Shown in pieces: positions 16,848 to 26,397 of a stretch of 64,000 bases of DNA. A program made the translations under genes and the position numbers. The stretch spans positions 1 through 64,000 of the forward strand of contig NZ_JBDZDN010000005.1 of the NCBI RefSeq assembly GCF_040049215.1, written 5' to 3'. Source of the DNA: Mesorhizobium_K sp040049215. Lineage in GTDB: Bacteria; Pseudomonadota; Alphaproteobacteria; Rhizobiales; Rhizobiaceae. How positions within the stretch are numbered: position 1 is the stretch's first letter; each line of letters starts with the position of its first letter. The notes beneath the pieces are model-generated. The model made no database searches. It saw nothing but the letters and a program-made list of their open reading frames with translations, and had not been told where the DNA came from.

Positions 16848-17588
16848 ATGCCAGACCCGACGTCCGACACGCTCGATCGCATTCACGACCGGATGGCCCA
16901 GGGGGCACCAGCCGGGGTTTGGTCGCGCGCCGACTTCCTCGACATCGGGACACCGAATGCCGTCGAGAAGGCGCTGCAACGGCTGACCCTGCGGGGCGAC
17001 ATTCGCCGACCCTATCGCGGTCTCTATGACAAGCCCAGCGTCAGCAAGCTAACCGGCAAGATGGTGTTTCCACCTCGCTCTTCGTTCATCGACGCGATTG
17101 CGCGGCGCGACAAGTTGCGCATCCTTGTCGACGGCATGACCGCCGCAAACGACCTCGGCTTGACGACGGCCGTCCCGGCGCGCTCGACGATCTATGCCGA
17201 CACCTATCCCCGGACGATCGAAATCGAGGCAAGCGCCGGCGATCCGAAGGCGGCCACGCCAGTGATCTACAAGCTCGATTTCAAGCGCATCGCGGCCAAG
17301 ACAGCGTTTTGGGCTGGGCGGCCGGCCATGCGGGTGGTTCAGGCGCTCACATGGTTTCGCGACGAGAAGTCGAGCCTTGATGCCGCCGTGAACGGCATCG
17401 TACGGCACCTCGCGCGAGACCCGAACCGGGAGAAGGTCGTGGACGATCTGCGCGACAACATTCATGCGGTCCCCGCGTGGATGTATCCGCTGGCAGAGAC
17501 AATTACGCGCAGAATCGCCGAGGATCGAACCGAAAGCGCGCCACAGTCAGAACCCGCGAAGGGCGATCATGCAGAAGACGTTCATTGA
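16848..17588 (+). CDS. abiEi: AbiEi-like antitoxin and transcriptional repressor (DUF6088)
   Basis: The 246-residue protein begins with a winged helix region (GVWSRADFLDIGTPNAVEKALQRLTLRGDIRRPYRGLYDKP). The C-terminal part (LRILVDGMTAANDLGLTTAVPARSTIYAD) is typical of DUF6088/AbiEi antitoxins. In known AbiE systems this protein both neutralises AbiEii and represses the operon by binding inverted repeats upstream; suitable repeats are present here. Its 3' end overlaps the toxin gene by 20 bases. It stands at the edge of the defence island. Confidence 0.8.
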   Translation: MPDPTSDTLDRIHDRMAQGAPAGVWSRADFLDIGTPNAVEKALQRLTLRGDIRRPYRGLYDKPSVSKLTGKMVFPPRSSFIDAIARRDKLRILVDGMTAANDLGLTTAVPARSTIYADTYPRTIEIEASAGDPKAATPVIYKLDFKRIAAKTAFWAGRPAMRVVQALTWFRDEKSSLDAAVNGIVRHLARDPNREKVVDDLRDNIHAVPAWMYPLAETITRRIAEDRTESAPQSEPAKGDHAEDVH

Positions 17589-18660
17589 GATCCTGCGCTC
17601 AAGCGTCGATGAACGCCGTACTCTCTTCGAGACGGTCGCGGCCCATCTGGAAACACAGGCGGCGAACATCGAAAAGGACCTCTACGTCTGCTGGGTGCTC
17701 GACTTCCTGTTCAACCGGCGCGGCGACGATCCGATTGGTCTTTACTTCAAGGGCGGCACCAGCCTCAGCAAAGCGTATGGATTGATCCGACGATTCTCCG
17801 AGGACATCGACATCGGCATCTACAAAGCCGATCTACACGTCCCGCTTGAAGCCGACATTGCCGCCCTGCCCTCCATCAATCAGCAGCAACGCGCGCTCGC
17901 CGACAAAGTCGACGAGGCCGCGCGGCAATACATCTCCCGACCGCTGAGGGAGCTGCTGACGAAGGAGCTCACGGCCGTCGAAGAGGCGGCCGAGCGGCCT
18001 AATCATTTTTCGCTGGGTTTCGGCTTTGATCTTTATCGCAACAAGGAAGCGCTCGACATTCTGGTGCTGGGCTACAAGAGCGTCTTCGAATCCGCGGGCA
18101 GCTATGTACAGGCGGCAGTCCGCATAGAAGGCGGCGCTCGCCCCGACCCCGAGCCGGCTGAACCGCGCGAGATCGTGCCCTATATGGCTGGCGAAATGCC
18201 GGACGGGGCGAGCCTGACTGTTCGGAACGTGACGACGGTGAGGCCGGAGCGGACCTTTTGGGAGAAGGTGCTGATCCTGCATGCGATGACGGAAATGACA
18301 GAGAAGCGGCGTCAGGATGTCAAGCCAGAGCGGCCCGTGCCTGACCTCAATCGGTACTCACGTCATTACTACGACGTCCATCAGATCTGGACCCATCCCG
18401 ACTACGGTATCGCAACGGCATCCATGCTCGAGCTTGCCGAGGCCTGCCGCCAGCACAAGGAGCTGATGTTTCGCGCGCCCGACCATCGCTACGACCGCGC
18501 GGTACCGGGCAGCTATCGCCTCGTCCCGACGGAGGACATGCGAGCCAAGCTCGCGGCGGACTACCAACGGATGTCGGCGATGATTTTTGGAACGCCGCCT
18601 GCTTTCTCGGACGTCATGGCGAGCATCGAGGCGCTCGAGCAACATCTCAACGCACTTTGA
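17569..18660 (+). CDS. abiEii: AbiEii-like nucleotidyltransferase toxin
   Basis: The ATG at 17569, inside the end of the antitoxin gene, gives 363 residues. The nucleotidyltransferase motifs are clear: GGTSLSK (about 62-68), then SEDIDI (about 77-82), which supplies the metal-binding acidic residues. Downstream are FWEKVLILHA and the conserved RYSRHYYDVHQI. Such enzymes transfer nucleotides to RNA, in characterised relatives to tRNA acceptor ends, and stop growth during phage attack. The frame begins upstream at 17464, but those residues lack family resemblance. Confidence 0.8.
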   Translation: MQKTFIEILRSSVDERRTLFETVAAHLETQAANIEKDLYVCWVLDFLFNRRGDDPIGLYFKGGTSLSKAYGLIRRFSEDIDIGIYKADLHVPLEADIAALPSINQQQRALADKVDEAARQYISRPLRELLTKELTAVEEAAERPNHFSLGFGFDLYRNKEALDILVLGYKSVFESAGSYVQAAVRIEGGARPDPEPAEPREIVPYMAGEMPDGASLTVRNVTTVRPERTFWEKVLILHAMTEMTEKRRQDVKPERPVPDLNRYSRHYYDVHQIWTHPDYGIATASMLELAEACRQHKELMFRAPDHRYDRAVPGSYRLVPTEDMRAKLAADYQRMSAMIFGTPPAFSDVMASIEALEQHLNAL

Positions 18661-18813
18661 GGCGCGCGTGGGACGGGGCTCTTGCACCATCTGCGTCAGC
18701 GATCTCCTGCGATAGCCACCTGACGAGCCTCGGCAAGGCGGCTAGGAATGGCCACGACTCGCTTTTCGGTACCGCTAACGTAATGTGCGGTTTGACATGG
18801 GGGTGATTGTACA

Positions 18814-20727
18814 ATGGGACTGAGGGAGCTGCCGACTACACCCCATTTTGGGACGTCGACCCATAAAGTGCTGGAGTTCTTCTACGTCCCTGCGCTCAGC
18901 AACGCAAAGAACTACGATCGCGGCGTTGGATACTTTACCTCGAACTGGCTCAGACTCGCAGCCACGGGACTCGCCGCACTGGTTGCGAATGGTGGCACAG
19001 CTCGAATTGTCGCAAGTCCAAAACTCGATCGGGAAGACTGTGCCGCGTTGAATCAGGGCGCAGACGCGCGCAACGATCCTGTCCTGCGAGCTTCGCTTCA
19101 AGGCACAATCGCAGAGTTGGAGCACGACTTAGGTCACGACACGTTGTCAGCGCTTGCCTGGATGATCGCGGACGGCCTGCTTGAGTTTAGAATTGCAATT
19201 CCGACCGGGGAACTGGACGGCGACTTCCACGACAAATTTGGGACTTTTCGAGATGAGGCCGGGGATGCGGTAGCGTTTCATGGGTCACCGAATGACAGCG
19301 AAAAGGCATTCCGAAACTACGAGTCGATTAGTGTTTTCTATTCCTGGATAGACGGTCGCGAGGCCATGAGAGTCCAGAACGAGCAGGAGCGGTTCAACCT
19401 CATCTGGAACAACGGTGACATCAATCTGAGGGTCTATGACCTGCCGGACGCTGTTCGGCGCAATCTGATCGAGTTCACGAGCCGCACGGCGCGGCCTTAT
19501 CCGCCGCCACAGGCGGAAGAGGAGGGTGGCGCCGTCCGATGGGAGCATCAGCGCGATGCAGTCGCCGCTTTTCTCAAGGCTAAGGCCGGCATTCTGGAAA
19601 TGGCGACCGGCACGGGAAAAACACGGACTGCACTAAACATCGCCGAGGAACTCGAAGCGCGCGGCGAGATCAAAACCGCTGTGGTGGCGGCCTATGGCAC
19701 CGACTTGCTCGACCAATGGCACAAGGAGCTGGTTCGCCGCACGACCATGCCGGTCTTCCGGGCCTACGAACGCCATCACGAGGCGCAGTCGTTCCTGAAC
19801 GATCCCGACGGCGCGATCTTGCTGGCCTCTCGTCAGTTGCTCGCCGACATCCTGCCGAAACTGCGCGGTGGTGCCTTCGCCAAGGCGCTGCTCATCTGCG
19901 ATGAAGTGCATGGGATGGGATCGCCCAGCCTGGTTGCGTCCCTGGCCGGTCGTCTAAGGCCGTTCGCCTACCGGCTCGGCCTAAGCGCCACGCCCGAGCG
20001 CGAATACGACGGCGACGGCAACCGCTTTATCGAAGACGAAATCGGGCCGGTAATCTTCGAGTTTGGCCTGAAGGATGCCATCCAAAAGGGCATTCTCTGC
20101 GGCTTCGACTATGTAGAGCTGGAGTATGAATTCTCTGACGAGGATCGCGCGGCCTTGGCCAAGGCGATCCGCCGCTATCACGCAAAGTCCCGCGCCGGCG
20201 AAGCACCGCCGATCGAAGCGCTGTATCAAGACATCGCGCGCATACGCAAACTCTCCCAGGAGAAGATCCCGCCGTTCCGCTCCTACGTGAGGGAGCATCC
20301 GGAAGTTCTGCAGCGCTCGGTCATATTTGTCGAGACTGCGGAATATGGTCTGCTCGTGCAAGACATCCTCATGGCTCAGCATGTCGATTTCCATACCTAC
20401 TATGGGGATGACGACCGGGCGAACCTTGGCCGTTTTGCGCGCGGCGAGCTCGGCTGCCTCGTAACCTGCCATCGGATTTCGGAAGGCATCGACATTCAGT
20501 CGGTGAACAACGTAGTTCTCTTCGCTTCAGCTCGCGCGCGCTTGGAGACTGTCCAACGCCTCGGCCGGTGTCTGAGGATCGATCCCAAAAACACCGAGAA
20601 GCGCGCCACTGTCGTGGACTTCATTCGAGTGGAACATGACGATCAAGATGATCCAACCGGGGAATTGAGCGCCGACGAAGAGCGTCGTGACTGGTTTCGG
20701 GATCTCGCCGCCAGCAAACAGACCTAG
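18814..20727 (+). CDS. PLD-like domain plus superfamily 2 helicase, restriction-type protein
   Basis: This 637-residue protein starts with a phospholipase-D-like half: YDRGVGYFTSNWLRLAATGL, then FHDKFGTF...AFHGSPND, an HxK-type motif at about 139-160. An SF2 helicase follows: Walker A ATGTGKT (about 264-270), DEVH (about 362), SATPERE (about 391), and motif VI QRLGRCLR (about 581). Proteins of this make-up recur next to dnd clusters and are annotated as phosphorothioation-linked restriction enzymes (my recollection). It opens the rightward operon facing dndA. It probably translocates on DNA and may cut it. The ATG is preceded by GGGGGTG; nothing else was seen in 18661-18813. Confidence 0.8.
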   Translation: MGLRELPTTPHFGTSTHKVLEFFYVPALSNAKNYDRGVGYFTSNWLRLAATGLAALVANGGTARIVASPKLDREDCAALNQGADARNDPVLRASLQGTIAELEHDLGHDTLSALAWMIADGLLEFRIAIPTGELDGDFHDKFGTFRDEAGDAVAFHGSPNDSEKAFRNYESISVFYSWIDGREAMRVQNEQERFNLIWNNGDINLRVYDLPDAVRRNLIEFTSRTARPYPPPQAEEEGGAVRWEHQRDAVAAFLKAKAGILEMATGTGKTRTALNIAEELEARGEIKTAVVAAYGTDLLDQWHKELVRRTTMPVFRAYERHHEAQSFLNDPDGAILLASRQLLADILPKLRGGAFAKALLICDEVHGMGSPSLVASLAGRLRPFAYRLGLSATPEREYDGDGNRFIEDEIGPVIFEFGLKDAIQKGILCGFDYVELEYEFSDEDRAALAKAIRRYHAKSRAGEAPPIEALYQDIARIRKLSQEKIPPFRSYVREHPEVLQRSVIFVETAEYGLLVQDILMAQHVDFHTYYGDDDRANLGRFARGELGCLVTCHRISEGIDIQSVNNVVLFASARARLETVQRLGRCLRIDPKNTEKRATVVDFIRVEHDDQDDPTGELSADEERRDWFRDLAASKQT

Positions 20728-20758
20728 CCATTCTGCTTTTTGTGCTAGCGTCATTTCA

Positions 20759-20974
20759 ATGAAAGCAGAAAAAGGGGATCCGCGCGTGGGCGCCTTGCAC
20801 TCAGACCTCGACACCGCCGTAGCGGAAGCCTTGTCGGCCGCCATCGATCAATCTACGGAATTCAAGCGCCGCCTGCGCAAGCTAATCGAGAACGCCACGA
20901 CTTCGAACCTCGGCGACGACGACGTACGCGAGGTCATCGAGCTTGCCACCATCGACGACGGCCTGGAGGAATGA
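20759..20974 (+). CDS. Small protein of the restriction operon, unknown function (71 aa)
   Basis: A short acidic, helical protein: LHSDLDTAVAEALSAAIDQS, then FKRRLRKLIENAT, and an acidic end DDGLEE. I recognise no family. It begins 31 bases after the helicase gene and its end supplies the ribosome site for the ATPase gene (GGAGGA before a GTG), which argues that it is a real member of the operon. The start is uncertain because no clear Shine-Dalgarno stands before the ATG. It may be an accessory subunit of the ATPase or helicase. Confidence 0.55.
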   Translation: MKAEKGDPRVGALHSDLDTAVAEALSAAIDQSTEFKRRLRKLIENATTSNLGDDDVREVIELATIDDGLEE

Positions 20975-20975
20975 G

Positions 20976-22913
20976 GTGGAGATCAGGGTCCTAGGTTGGC
21001 GCTATGAGAACCTGCGCGGCGGCTTGCGCGACGTCAGCATCGACCTGGAGAGCGCGCCGGGCCGTTGGACCCTGATTCAGATGCCGAACGGCACAGGCAA
21101 GACCACGACCATGTCGTTGTTCCGGGCAGCGTTCTCCGGCGAACATCTGACGCCCGATTTTGTGCGCGATTTGCGCGCAGCCGACGACGTCGACAACGGC
21201 CTATTCGAGGTCCGCCTCTCGATCGATGGCAAGCCGTTTCGCATCCAGGTCCGGTTGAACTTCAAGGACGGCACGCACCAATACTGGACCGCCCGTTCCG
21301 AGGTCCGCAGCGGCGGCCTGGAAGAGGGCCTCTCCCTTCCGGTCGATCTGAAGCGGCTCCTGACGTCCGACTTCACGCGGCTCTTCGTGTTCGATGGGGA
21401 GCTGGCCAAGGAGATTCGCGCGGTGGGCAAGGACCGGGCGGCGATGGCGATCCGAACTCTCTACCGCCTGGACCGGCTGGAGCACCTGAATGTGCAGATC
21501 GGCCGGCTTGTCGAGGAGCAACAGCAGCGCGCGGCCGCGGTCTCGACCGCCACTGAGCGCAAGGGGGTGACCCGCTGGAAGCGAGCCTACGACGCCGCCG
21601 TCGCCCGCAAGACGGCCTTGGCAGCCGAGCAGCGCGAACTGCAGAAGCGGCGTAAGGAAATGGAGGCACGCCGGACCAAGTTGGCGGCCGAGATCAACGA
21701 GCGGATCGAGCAGGACGACGCGCTCAAGCTGCGCAAGTCGCAGTTGGACTCCGAGCGCGAGACGATCGACCGCGCCATCTTCGAGGCCACTACCCAAGGC
21801 ATGGGCGTCCTGCGGCTGCCGGCGAAGATCCATCCCAACGTAGTCGAACGGCTGCGCGCGCTGGGCAACAAGCTCACCCGGCTCAAGCTCCCCAAGACGA
21901 TCTCGGCCGAGTTCTTCAAGGAGCTGGCGGAACAGCCCGAATGTATCTGCGGCCGCGAGATCACGCCGAAGGACAAGGCAGCGATCCTGTCGCGGGCCGA
22001 CAGTTACCTCGCCGAAGACCAGATCCTTGTGATCAACAAGATGAAGCTCGCCCTTCGCGAGAGCAGCGCCGACGGGGCGGAGTACACCCGTATCGCCACA
22101 ACGCTGAACGGCGCTCTGCGCGACCTGCGGCGCAATAAGATGGCGCACGATCAGCTGGAGCTGGAGCGGGTCGAGGCCGGCGACACCGAACTCGAGCGCC
22201 TGCGCGCCGAGGTTAGTCAGCTCGGTCGGGATCTGGAGACCTCCGAGACCAAGCTCGAAAAGCTCACCACCCGCGACGTGATCCGGCAACGGCTGTTGGA
22301 CGCCAACGATCAAAACAACATCCCGCTCTGCGATGCGGAAGTGAGGCGCTGTCAAGAGAAGCTCGCGACCGCCACGGATACCCTGCGTTTTGTCCTCCAG
22401 TCGGAGCGGGTGAAGGAGTTGGTGAGCACGGTGGCCGCGCTGGCCCTTGAGCGGCTACGCGAACGAGTCCGGATCGCGACCAATGCGAAGCTGGTCCAAT
22501 TCGTCCCCAGCGAGTCACTGCAGGTAGCGCGCATCGGCGGCTCCCTGGAGCTGGGATCAAGCGGCCTGGCGACCAAGGGCGGCGTGAGCGAGGGCCAGAG
22601 CTTGGCAGTAGCTTACGCCTTTCTGACCTCGCTGCTCACCGAAGCGCCTTACAAGCTGCCCTTTATCGTCGATAGCCCTGCGGTCTCCCTCGACACGGCA
22701 GTGCGGCGGGAGGTCGGCGACCTAATCCCCGACCTTTTCGACCAGATGATCATGTTCGTGATCTCAAGCGAGCGGGAAGGTTTCGCCGACGCGTTCTATG
22801 GTCGAACGGGCGTGCGCTTCATCACGCTCTGGCGGGCTGACAGCGAGCGCACGGAGGTTCGCGACGGGTTGCCGTTCTTCCGGTCGTTCCATCAGGTCGA
22901 GGCGGCCGCATGA
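20976..22913 (+). CDS. SMC/Rad50-like AAA ATPase of the restriction operon
   Basis: The GTG at 20976 after GGAGGAATGAG gives about 645 residues. It has Walker A MPNGTGKTTT (about 36-44), a long coiled coil (about 180-270 and 385-480) broken by CICG near 322, an ABC signature SEGQSLA (about 538) and Walker B LPFIVDSPAVSLD (about 562-574). This is the layout of DndD/RecF-like ATPases, but the sequence differs from the DndD in this window. It should dimerise on ATP and couple DNA sensing to partners. The gene after it overlaps by four bases (ATGA). Confidence 0.8.
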   Translation: MEIRVLGWRYENLRGGLRDVSIDLESAPGRWTLIQMPNGTGKTTTMSLFRAAFSGEHLTPDFVRDLRAADDVDNGLFEVRLSIDGKPFRIQVRLNFKDGTHQYWTARSEVRSGGLEEGLSLPVDLKRLLTSDFTRLFVFDGELAKEIRAVGKDRAAMAIRTLYRLDRLEHLNVQIGRLVEEQQQRAAAVSTATERKGVTRWKRAYDAAVARKTALAAEQRELQKRRKEMEARRTKLAAEINERIEQDDALKLRKSQLDSERETIDRAIFEATTQGMGVLRLPAKIHPNVVERLRALGNKLTRLKLPKTISAEFFKELAEQPECICGREITPKDKAAILSRADSYLAEDQILVINKMKLALRESSADGAEYTRIATTLNGALRDLRRNKMAHDQLELERVEAGDTELERLRAEVSQLGRDLETSETKLEKLTTRDVIRQRLLDANDQNNIPLCDAEVRRCQEKLATATDTLRFVLQSERVKELVSTVAALALERLRERVRIATNAKLVQFVPSESLQVARIGGSLELGSSGLATKGGVSEGQSLAVAYAFLTSLLTEAPYKLPFIVDSPAVSLDTAVRREVGDLIPDLFDQMIMFVISSEREGFADAFYGRTGVRFITLWRADSERTEVRDGLPFFRSFHQVEAAA

Positions 22914-23374
22914 GCTTCGTAATCAGCCAAACCGGTCGTACGTTTTTCCGCGGGATCATCGCCCCGCCGAAGTTCCTGATGTTCGACGCCTACTACTGCT
23001 GTCTGATGGCTGGCCTGGACGCCCGTAAGATCGGATCCACGGAAGACCTGGACAGCGACCCGTTCCTCAATGGCTATCCGGACGACTTTAAGGGCCAAGC
23101 CGACATCATCGCGGGCCTGCTCATTGACGCCGAGCTCGATCGCAAGGACATTCAGGCCGAGGATCGTGCCAGCATTGAACGCGAGATGACCCGGCTCATT
23201 GACCCGACGTCCGCCACGCGCCTCAACAACGACGGCGACAAGCTGCTGAATCTCTACGCCGCCGCCGGCCTGGCGTTGATCCAGGACAAGATCATGCCGC
23301 CGAGTACGATCGAGGAATTCCTCGTGGCCTACCACCGCTTCTGGCATGTGGACGCCGAGCCAACCGAAGCCTGA
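22910..23374 (+). CDS. Restriction-operon protein of unknown function (154 aa)
   Basis: The ATG overlaps the ATPase stop, so the two are tightly coupled. The protein is soluble and mixed alpha/beta: SFVISQTGRTFFRGIIAPPKFLMFDAYYCC, then FLNGYPDDFKGQADIIAG and a helical end. I do not recognise a domain. Small proteins between an ABC-type ATPase and an effector are known as middle components in three-component ABC defence systems, and this one has the same place. That is an analogy of position only. Confidence 0.6.
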   Translation: MSFVISQTGRTFFRGIIAPPKFLMFDAYYCCLMAGLDARKIGSTEDLDSDPFLNGYPDDFKGQADIIAGLLIDAELDRKDIQAEDRASIEREMTRLIDPTSATRLNNDGDKLLNLYAAAGLALIQDKIMPPSTIEEFLVAYHRFWHVDAEPTEA

Positions 23375-23395
23375 GCCCCGGAGTGTTCCAACCGC

Positions 23396-25213
23396 ATGTC
23401 GATCCATCCCGCATTGGAAAGCGTCGGCCAGCTTTTCGGAGCTAACCTCATTTTCCGTGTCCCGCGCTACCAGCGCTACTACGCTTGGGACGCCGAGCAG
23501 ATCGGCGACTTCCTCGCGGACCTCGAACTCTGCCTGAGGGCGCGCGCCGGCGGCGATCGCCGCGAGCATTTCTTCGGCGGCCTGGTGACCGTCCGTACGG
23601 ACGTCGAGGGGAGCTCTCGCCAAAACATGGAGGTCATCGACGGTCAGCAACGGTTGGCGTCGTTCTCCATGCTAGCGGCGCAGTTGCGCAATGCCGCTGT
23701 TCAGCTAGCGGAGTCGGTGGACGCCGCAGTGCCGGACAATCCCAAGGAATTCCTGCTGGAGTTCGCCAAGACCCTGAAGGCGAAGTTCGAGCGGTACAAG
23801 GACAAGATCAAGCTGCAGGTCGTCGAAATCGACAGGCTGGAACTTTCCAAACCCGACCTGATCTTCTTCAAGGACCTCGTCGAAGGCCGCAACCCGACCC
23901 CGAGTCGCATGTCTCACAGGCTGCTCAAGCAGGCCTGGGACCGAATAGCGGCGAAGCTGGCACAGATCGTCGCCAGCGAGAGCACGGACGTCGAAAAGGC
24001 GCAGGCCCTCTCGCTAGTCGACACCGTGATGGAGGAGGACTGGATCCTCATCCACATGATCACTGACTCCAAGGCTGAAGCCTACCGCCTCTTCCGAGTC
24101 TTGAACGATCGCGGGACAGGCCTCACCGAAGGCGAGCTGCTCCGCGCGCAGCTTCTTGAGGCGCTCGACGGCGTCGCGACCCCAGTCGAGATGCAAAGCG
24201 TCGAGGACACTTGGGACACGATCTTGGCCGAGCCGCCGGACGTGGTCGAACAGCAACTGCGTTCGATCTATGCCTCCCGGATTGGCAAGCGGCCGGGGAA
24301 GACGACCTTGCTGGATGAATTCCTCGCCGGCTGTTTTCCCGAACTCGCCAGCTTGCCCTTGTCGCCCGGCGACGTTGCTGGGGTTGTCGCCAAGGTCAAG
24401 AAGCTGCACGAGGAGATCCATCTGCTGGTGAAACTACAGGGCGGCGAATGGCCGTTCTCCTCCAGCACCAAGGTCACCGCCTGGGACCGTAGTCGCTTGG
24501 GCCTCCTCATCAACGAGCTCAAGCACACAAACTGCATGCCGCTGCTACTCGCCGCCACTCAGCTGGCCGAGAAGGACTTCGCTGATGTCGTGCAGATGCT
24601 TGAGCGCTTCATGTTCCGCTACAAGGTGATCTCCGATGCCCACATTGGCGCAGCGACCAGCGTCTACCACGAGCAGGCCGTCGCTATCCGTAAGGCGCCG
24701 GCAGCCTACAAGATCGCTGACCTTCGTAAGAAGCTTCAGGCGCTGCTCGACAAGAGCGCCAACGACGCCGTCTTCAAAAGCCGGCTTCAGGGCATGATGT
24801 ATGAGCGCGAGCTCACCAATAAGCCTCTGAAGTACCTGCTGATCACCTTGGAGAGCTATCTGCGCTGGTATCGCGATGGGGCGAAGGGCGCGCCAAAGTG
24901 CCTGGACAAGATGGTGGTGTTTGATCCGTCGGCAACGACGGTGGAGCACGTTTACCCAGAGAAAGCCTCAGCCGCCGATGCAAACCTTGATCCCTTACTC
25001 GACACCTTGGGCAATCTGACGCTTTTGGGTTCGACCGACAACGACGCCGCTGGCAACAAGCCCTTCGCTAAGAAGAAGGCCATCTTCGAGAAATCGCTTG
25101 TCGGCCTCAACCAGGAGATCGCCAAAAACGCTGCTTGGACCGCGGCGGTCGTCGAAGCGCGGCAGACCGACCTGGAACAAGTCGCCCTGAAAGTGTTTCG
25201 CATGACCCCTTGA
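23396..25213 (+). CDS. DUF262/DUF1524 GmrSD- and SspE-like effector
   Basis: The 605-residue protein has the DUF262 hallmarks: VPRYQRYYAW (about 22-31) and VIDGQQRLASFSML (DGQQR about 82-86), followed by the helical RVLNDRGTGLTEGELLR. Its C-terminal part is a DUF1524-type HNH-like nuclease: VEHVYPE (about 516-522) and LGNLTLLGSTDNDAAGNKPFAKKK. In GmrSD and SspE the DUF262 part hydrolyses nucleotides under control of the modified DNA and the DUF1524 part nicks DNA. Sitting in an operon opposite dnd, it is the likely nuclease of this system. Its stop is six bases from the dndA stop on the other strand. Confidence 0.82.
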   Translation: MSIHPALESVGQLFGANLIFRVPRYQRYYAWDAEQIGDFLADLELCLRARAGGDRREHFFGGLVTVRTDVEGSSRQNMEVIDGQQRLASFSMLAAQLRNAAVQLAESVDAAVPDNPKEFLLEFAKTLKAKFERYKDKIKLQVVEIDRLELSKPDLIFFKDLVEGRNPTPSRMSHRLLKQAWDRIAAKLAQIVASESTDVEKAQALSLVDTVMEEDWILIHMITDSKAEAYRLFRVLNDRGTGLTEGELLRAQLLEALDGVATPVEMQSVEDTWDTILAEPPDVVEQQLRSIYASRIGKRPGKTTLLDEFLAGCFPELASLPLSPGDVAGVVAKVKKLHEEIHLLVKLQGGEWPFSSSTKVTAWDRSRLGLLINELKHTNCMPLLLAATQLAEKDFADVVQMLERFMFRYKVISDAHIGAATSVYHEQAVAIRKAPAAYKIADLRKKLQALLDKSANDAVFKSRLQGMMYERELTNKPLKYLLITLESYLRWYRDGAKGAPKCLDKMVVFDPSATTVEHVYPEKASAADANLDPLLDTLGNLTLLGSTDNDAAGNKPFAKKKAIFEKSLVGLNQEIAKNAAWTAAVVEARQTDLEQVALKVFRMTP

Positions 25214-25219
25214 GGCCGG

Positions 25220-26386
25220 TCAGGCCGCGGGCCGGGCGAAGCTGCTCAATATTCCCGCTTCGGCGAGAATTAGGTCGAGGGCGCAGTCCATGTCGGCTTG
25301 CGAGGTGTGACGCCCTGGCGCGATCCGGAACGCGGTTCGCGCGCGCCCCGTGTCGCCGAACATCGCCTTCAGGACGTGGGAGGTCTCGATCTTGTCCGTT
25401 GCACAGGCGCTGGCGGCAGAGAAACTTAGGTCCGCTCGCAAGTTGCGGATCAGGGCCAGTGGTTCGACCCCTTCGATCGAGAACGATAGGTTGTTGGCCA
25501 GCCGCTCCGCCGGGTGCCCGTTTAGCTTGACGCCGGGGAGGCTTGTTTGCAGCCTGTCGCGGAACAGGTTGCACATGGCACGAAGACGAACGCCATCGGC
25601 CTGCGCGCAGCGCCGCGCGATGGCCAAGGCTTCGCCCATCCCGACTATAGCGGCGGTGTTCAAGGTCCCCGGGCGCAGACCGCGCTCCTGACCGCCACCA
25701 AACAGGATCGGGGCGACGCGGGCCTTGGGTTTGCGGGCGCGGATGTAGAGCGCGCCGATGCCCTTCGGCCCATAGGCCTTGTGGGCTGACAGGCTGGCCA
25801 GATGGATGTGGTCGCGCTCGACGTCCACCGTGCCATAGGCGACCACCTGAGCCAGGTCGCTGTGGAAGAGCACGCCGCGCGCTTCACAGAGTTCGCCGAT
25901 TGCCCGAATGGGCTGAAGCGTCCCGACCTCGTTGTTTGCCGCCATTACCGAGACCAGGGTCGTTTCGTCGGTGATCGCATCCGCGATCGCATCGACGCTC
26001 ACCCGACCAGCCTCGTCCACCGGCGCGTAGGTTACGCGCCAGCCATCTCGCTCAAGCGCGCGGGCCGGCTCAAGGATTGCGGGGTGTTCGATGGCGGTGG
26101 TGACGACGTGCTTCTTGTTGGGGTGCGCGCGTGCGACGCCCAGGATCGCGAGGTTGTTTGCCTCGGTGCAACTGCCTGTGAACACGATCTCCTTAGGCTG
26201 CGCTCCCAGCGCCTCGGCCACTTGCGCCCGCGCGCGGTCCACCGCCAACCCAGCCGCATGACCATGCGCGTGTTCGACGCTTGCCGGATTCCCGAAGATC
26301 TCGCGCAGGAAGGGCTCCATCGCGGCGACAACGGCTGGATCGATCGGCGTCGTAGCGTTGTGATCGAGATAGAGGGGGCTGGCCAC
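25220..26386 (-). CDS. dndA: DndA, cysteine desulfurase for DNA phosphorothioation
   Basis: The GTG at 26386, 12 bases after the dndE stop, starts MASPLYLDHNATTP, the usual IscS/DndA beginning; the longer open frame to 26686 overlaps dndE and is not family-like. The product is about 388 residues. Features include FTGSCTEANNLAI, NNEVG, the pyridoxal-phosphate lysine in LSAHKAYGPKG, and the catalytic cysteine in SAASACATDKI. It takes sulfur from L-cysteine and passes it to DndC. It is the last gene of the operon rather than a separate, divergent one. Confidence 0.88.
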   Translation of the reverse strand: MASPLYLDHNATTPIDPAVVAAMEPFLREIFGNPASVEHAHGHAAGLAVDRARAQVAEALGAQPKEIVFTGSCTEANNLAILGVARAHPNKKHVVTTAIEHPAILEPARALERDGWRVTYAPVDEAGRVSVDAIADAITDETTLVSVMAANNEVGTLQPIRAIGELCEARGVLFHSDLAQVVAYGTVDVERDHIHLASLSAHKAYGPKGIGALYIRARKPKARVAPILFGGGQERGLRPGTLNTAAIVGMGEALAIARRCAQADGVRLRAMCNLFRDRLQTSLPGVKLNGHPAERLANNLSFSIEGVEPLALIRNLRADLSFSAASACATDKIETSHVLKAMFGDTGRARTAFRIAPGRHTSQADMDCALDLILAEAGILSSFARPAA

Positions 26387-26397
26387 GGCGAGATCGC

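Noticed and set aside
21940..21955. CICG in the ATPase coiled coil as a Rad50 zinc hook
   Set aside because: The hook needs CxxC; only CxC is present, so metal-linked dimerisation is not supported.
20976..22913. The SMC-like ATPase as a second dndD
   Set aside because: It has a different N-terminus, lacks the FFFDGEKI line seen in the DndD here, and has CICG in its coiled coil; it belongs to the other operon.
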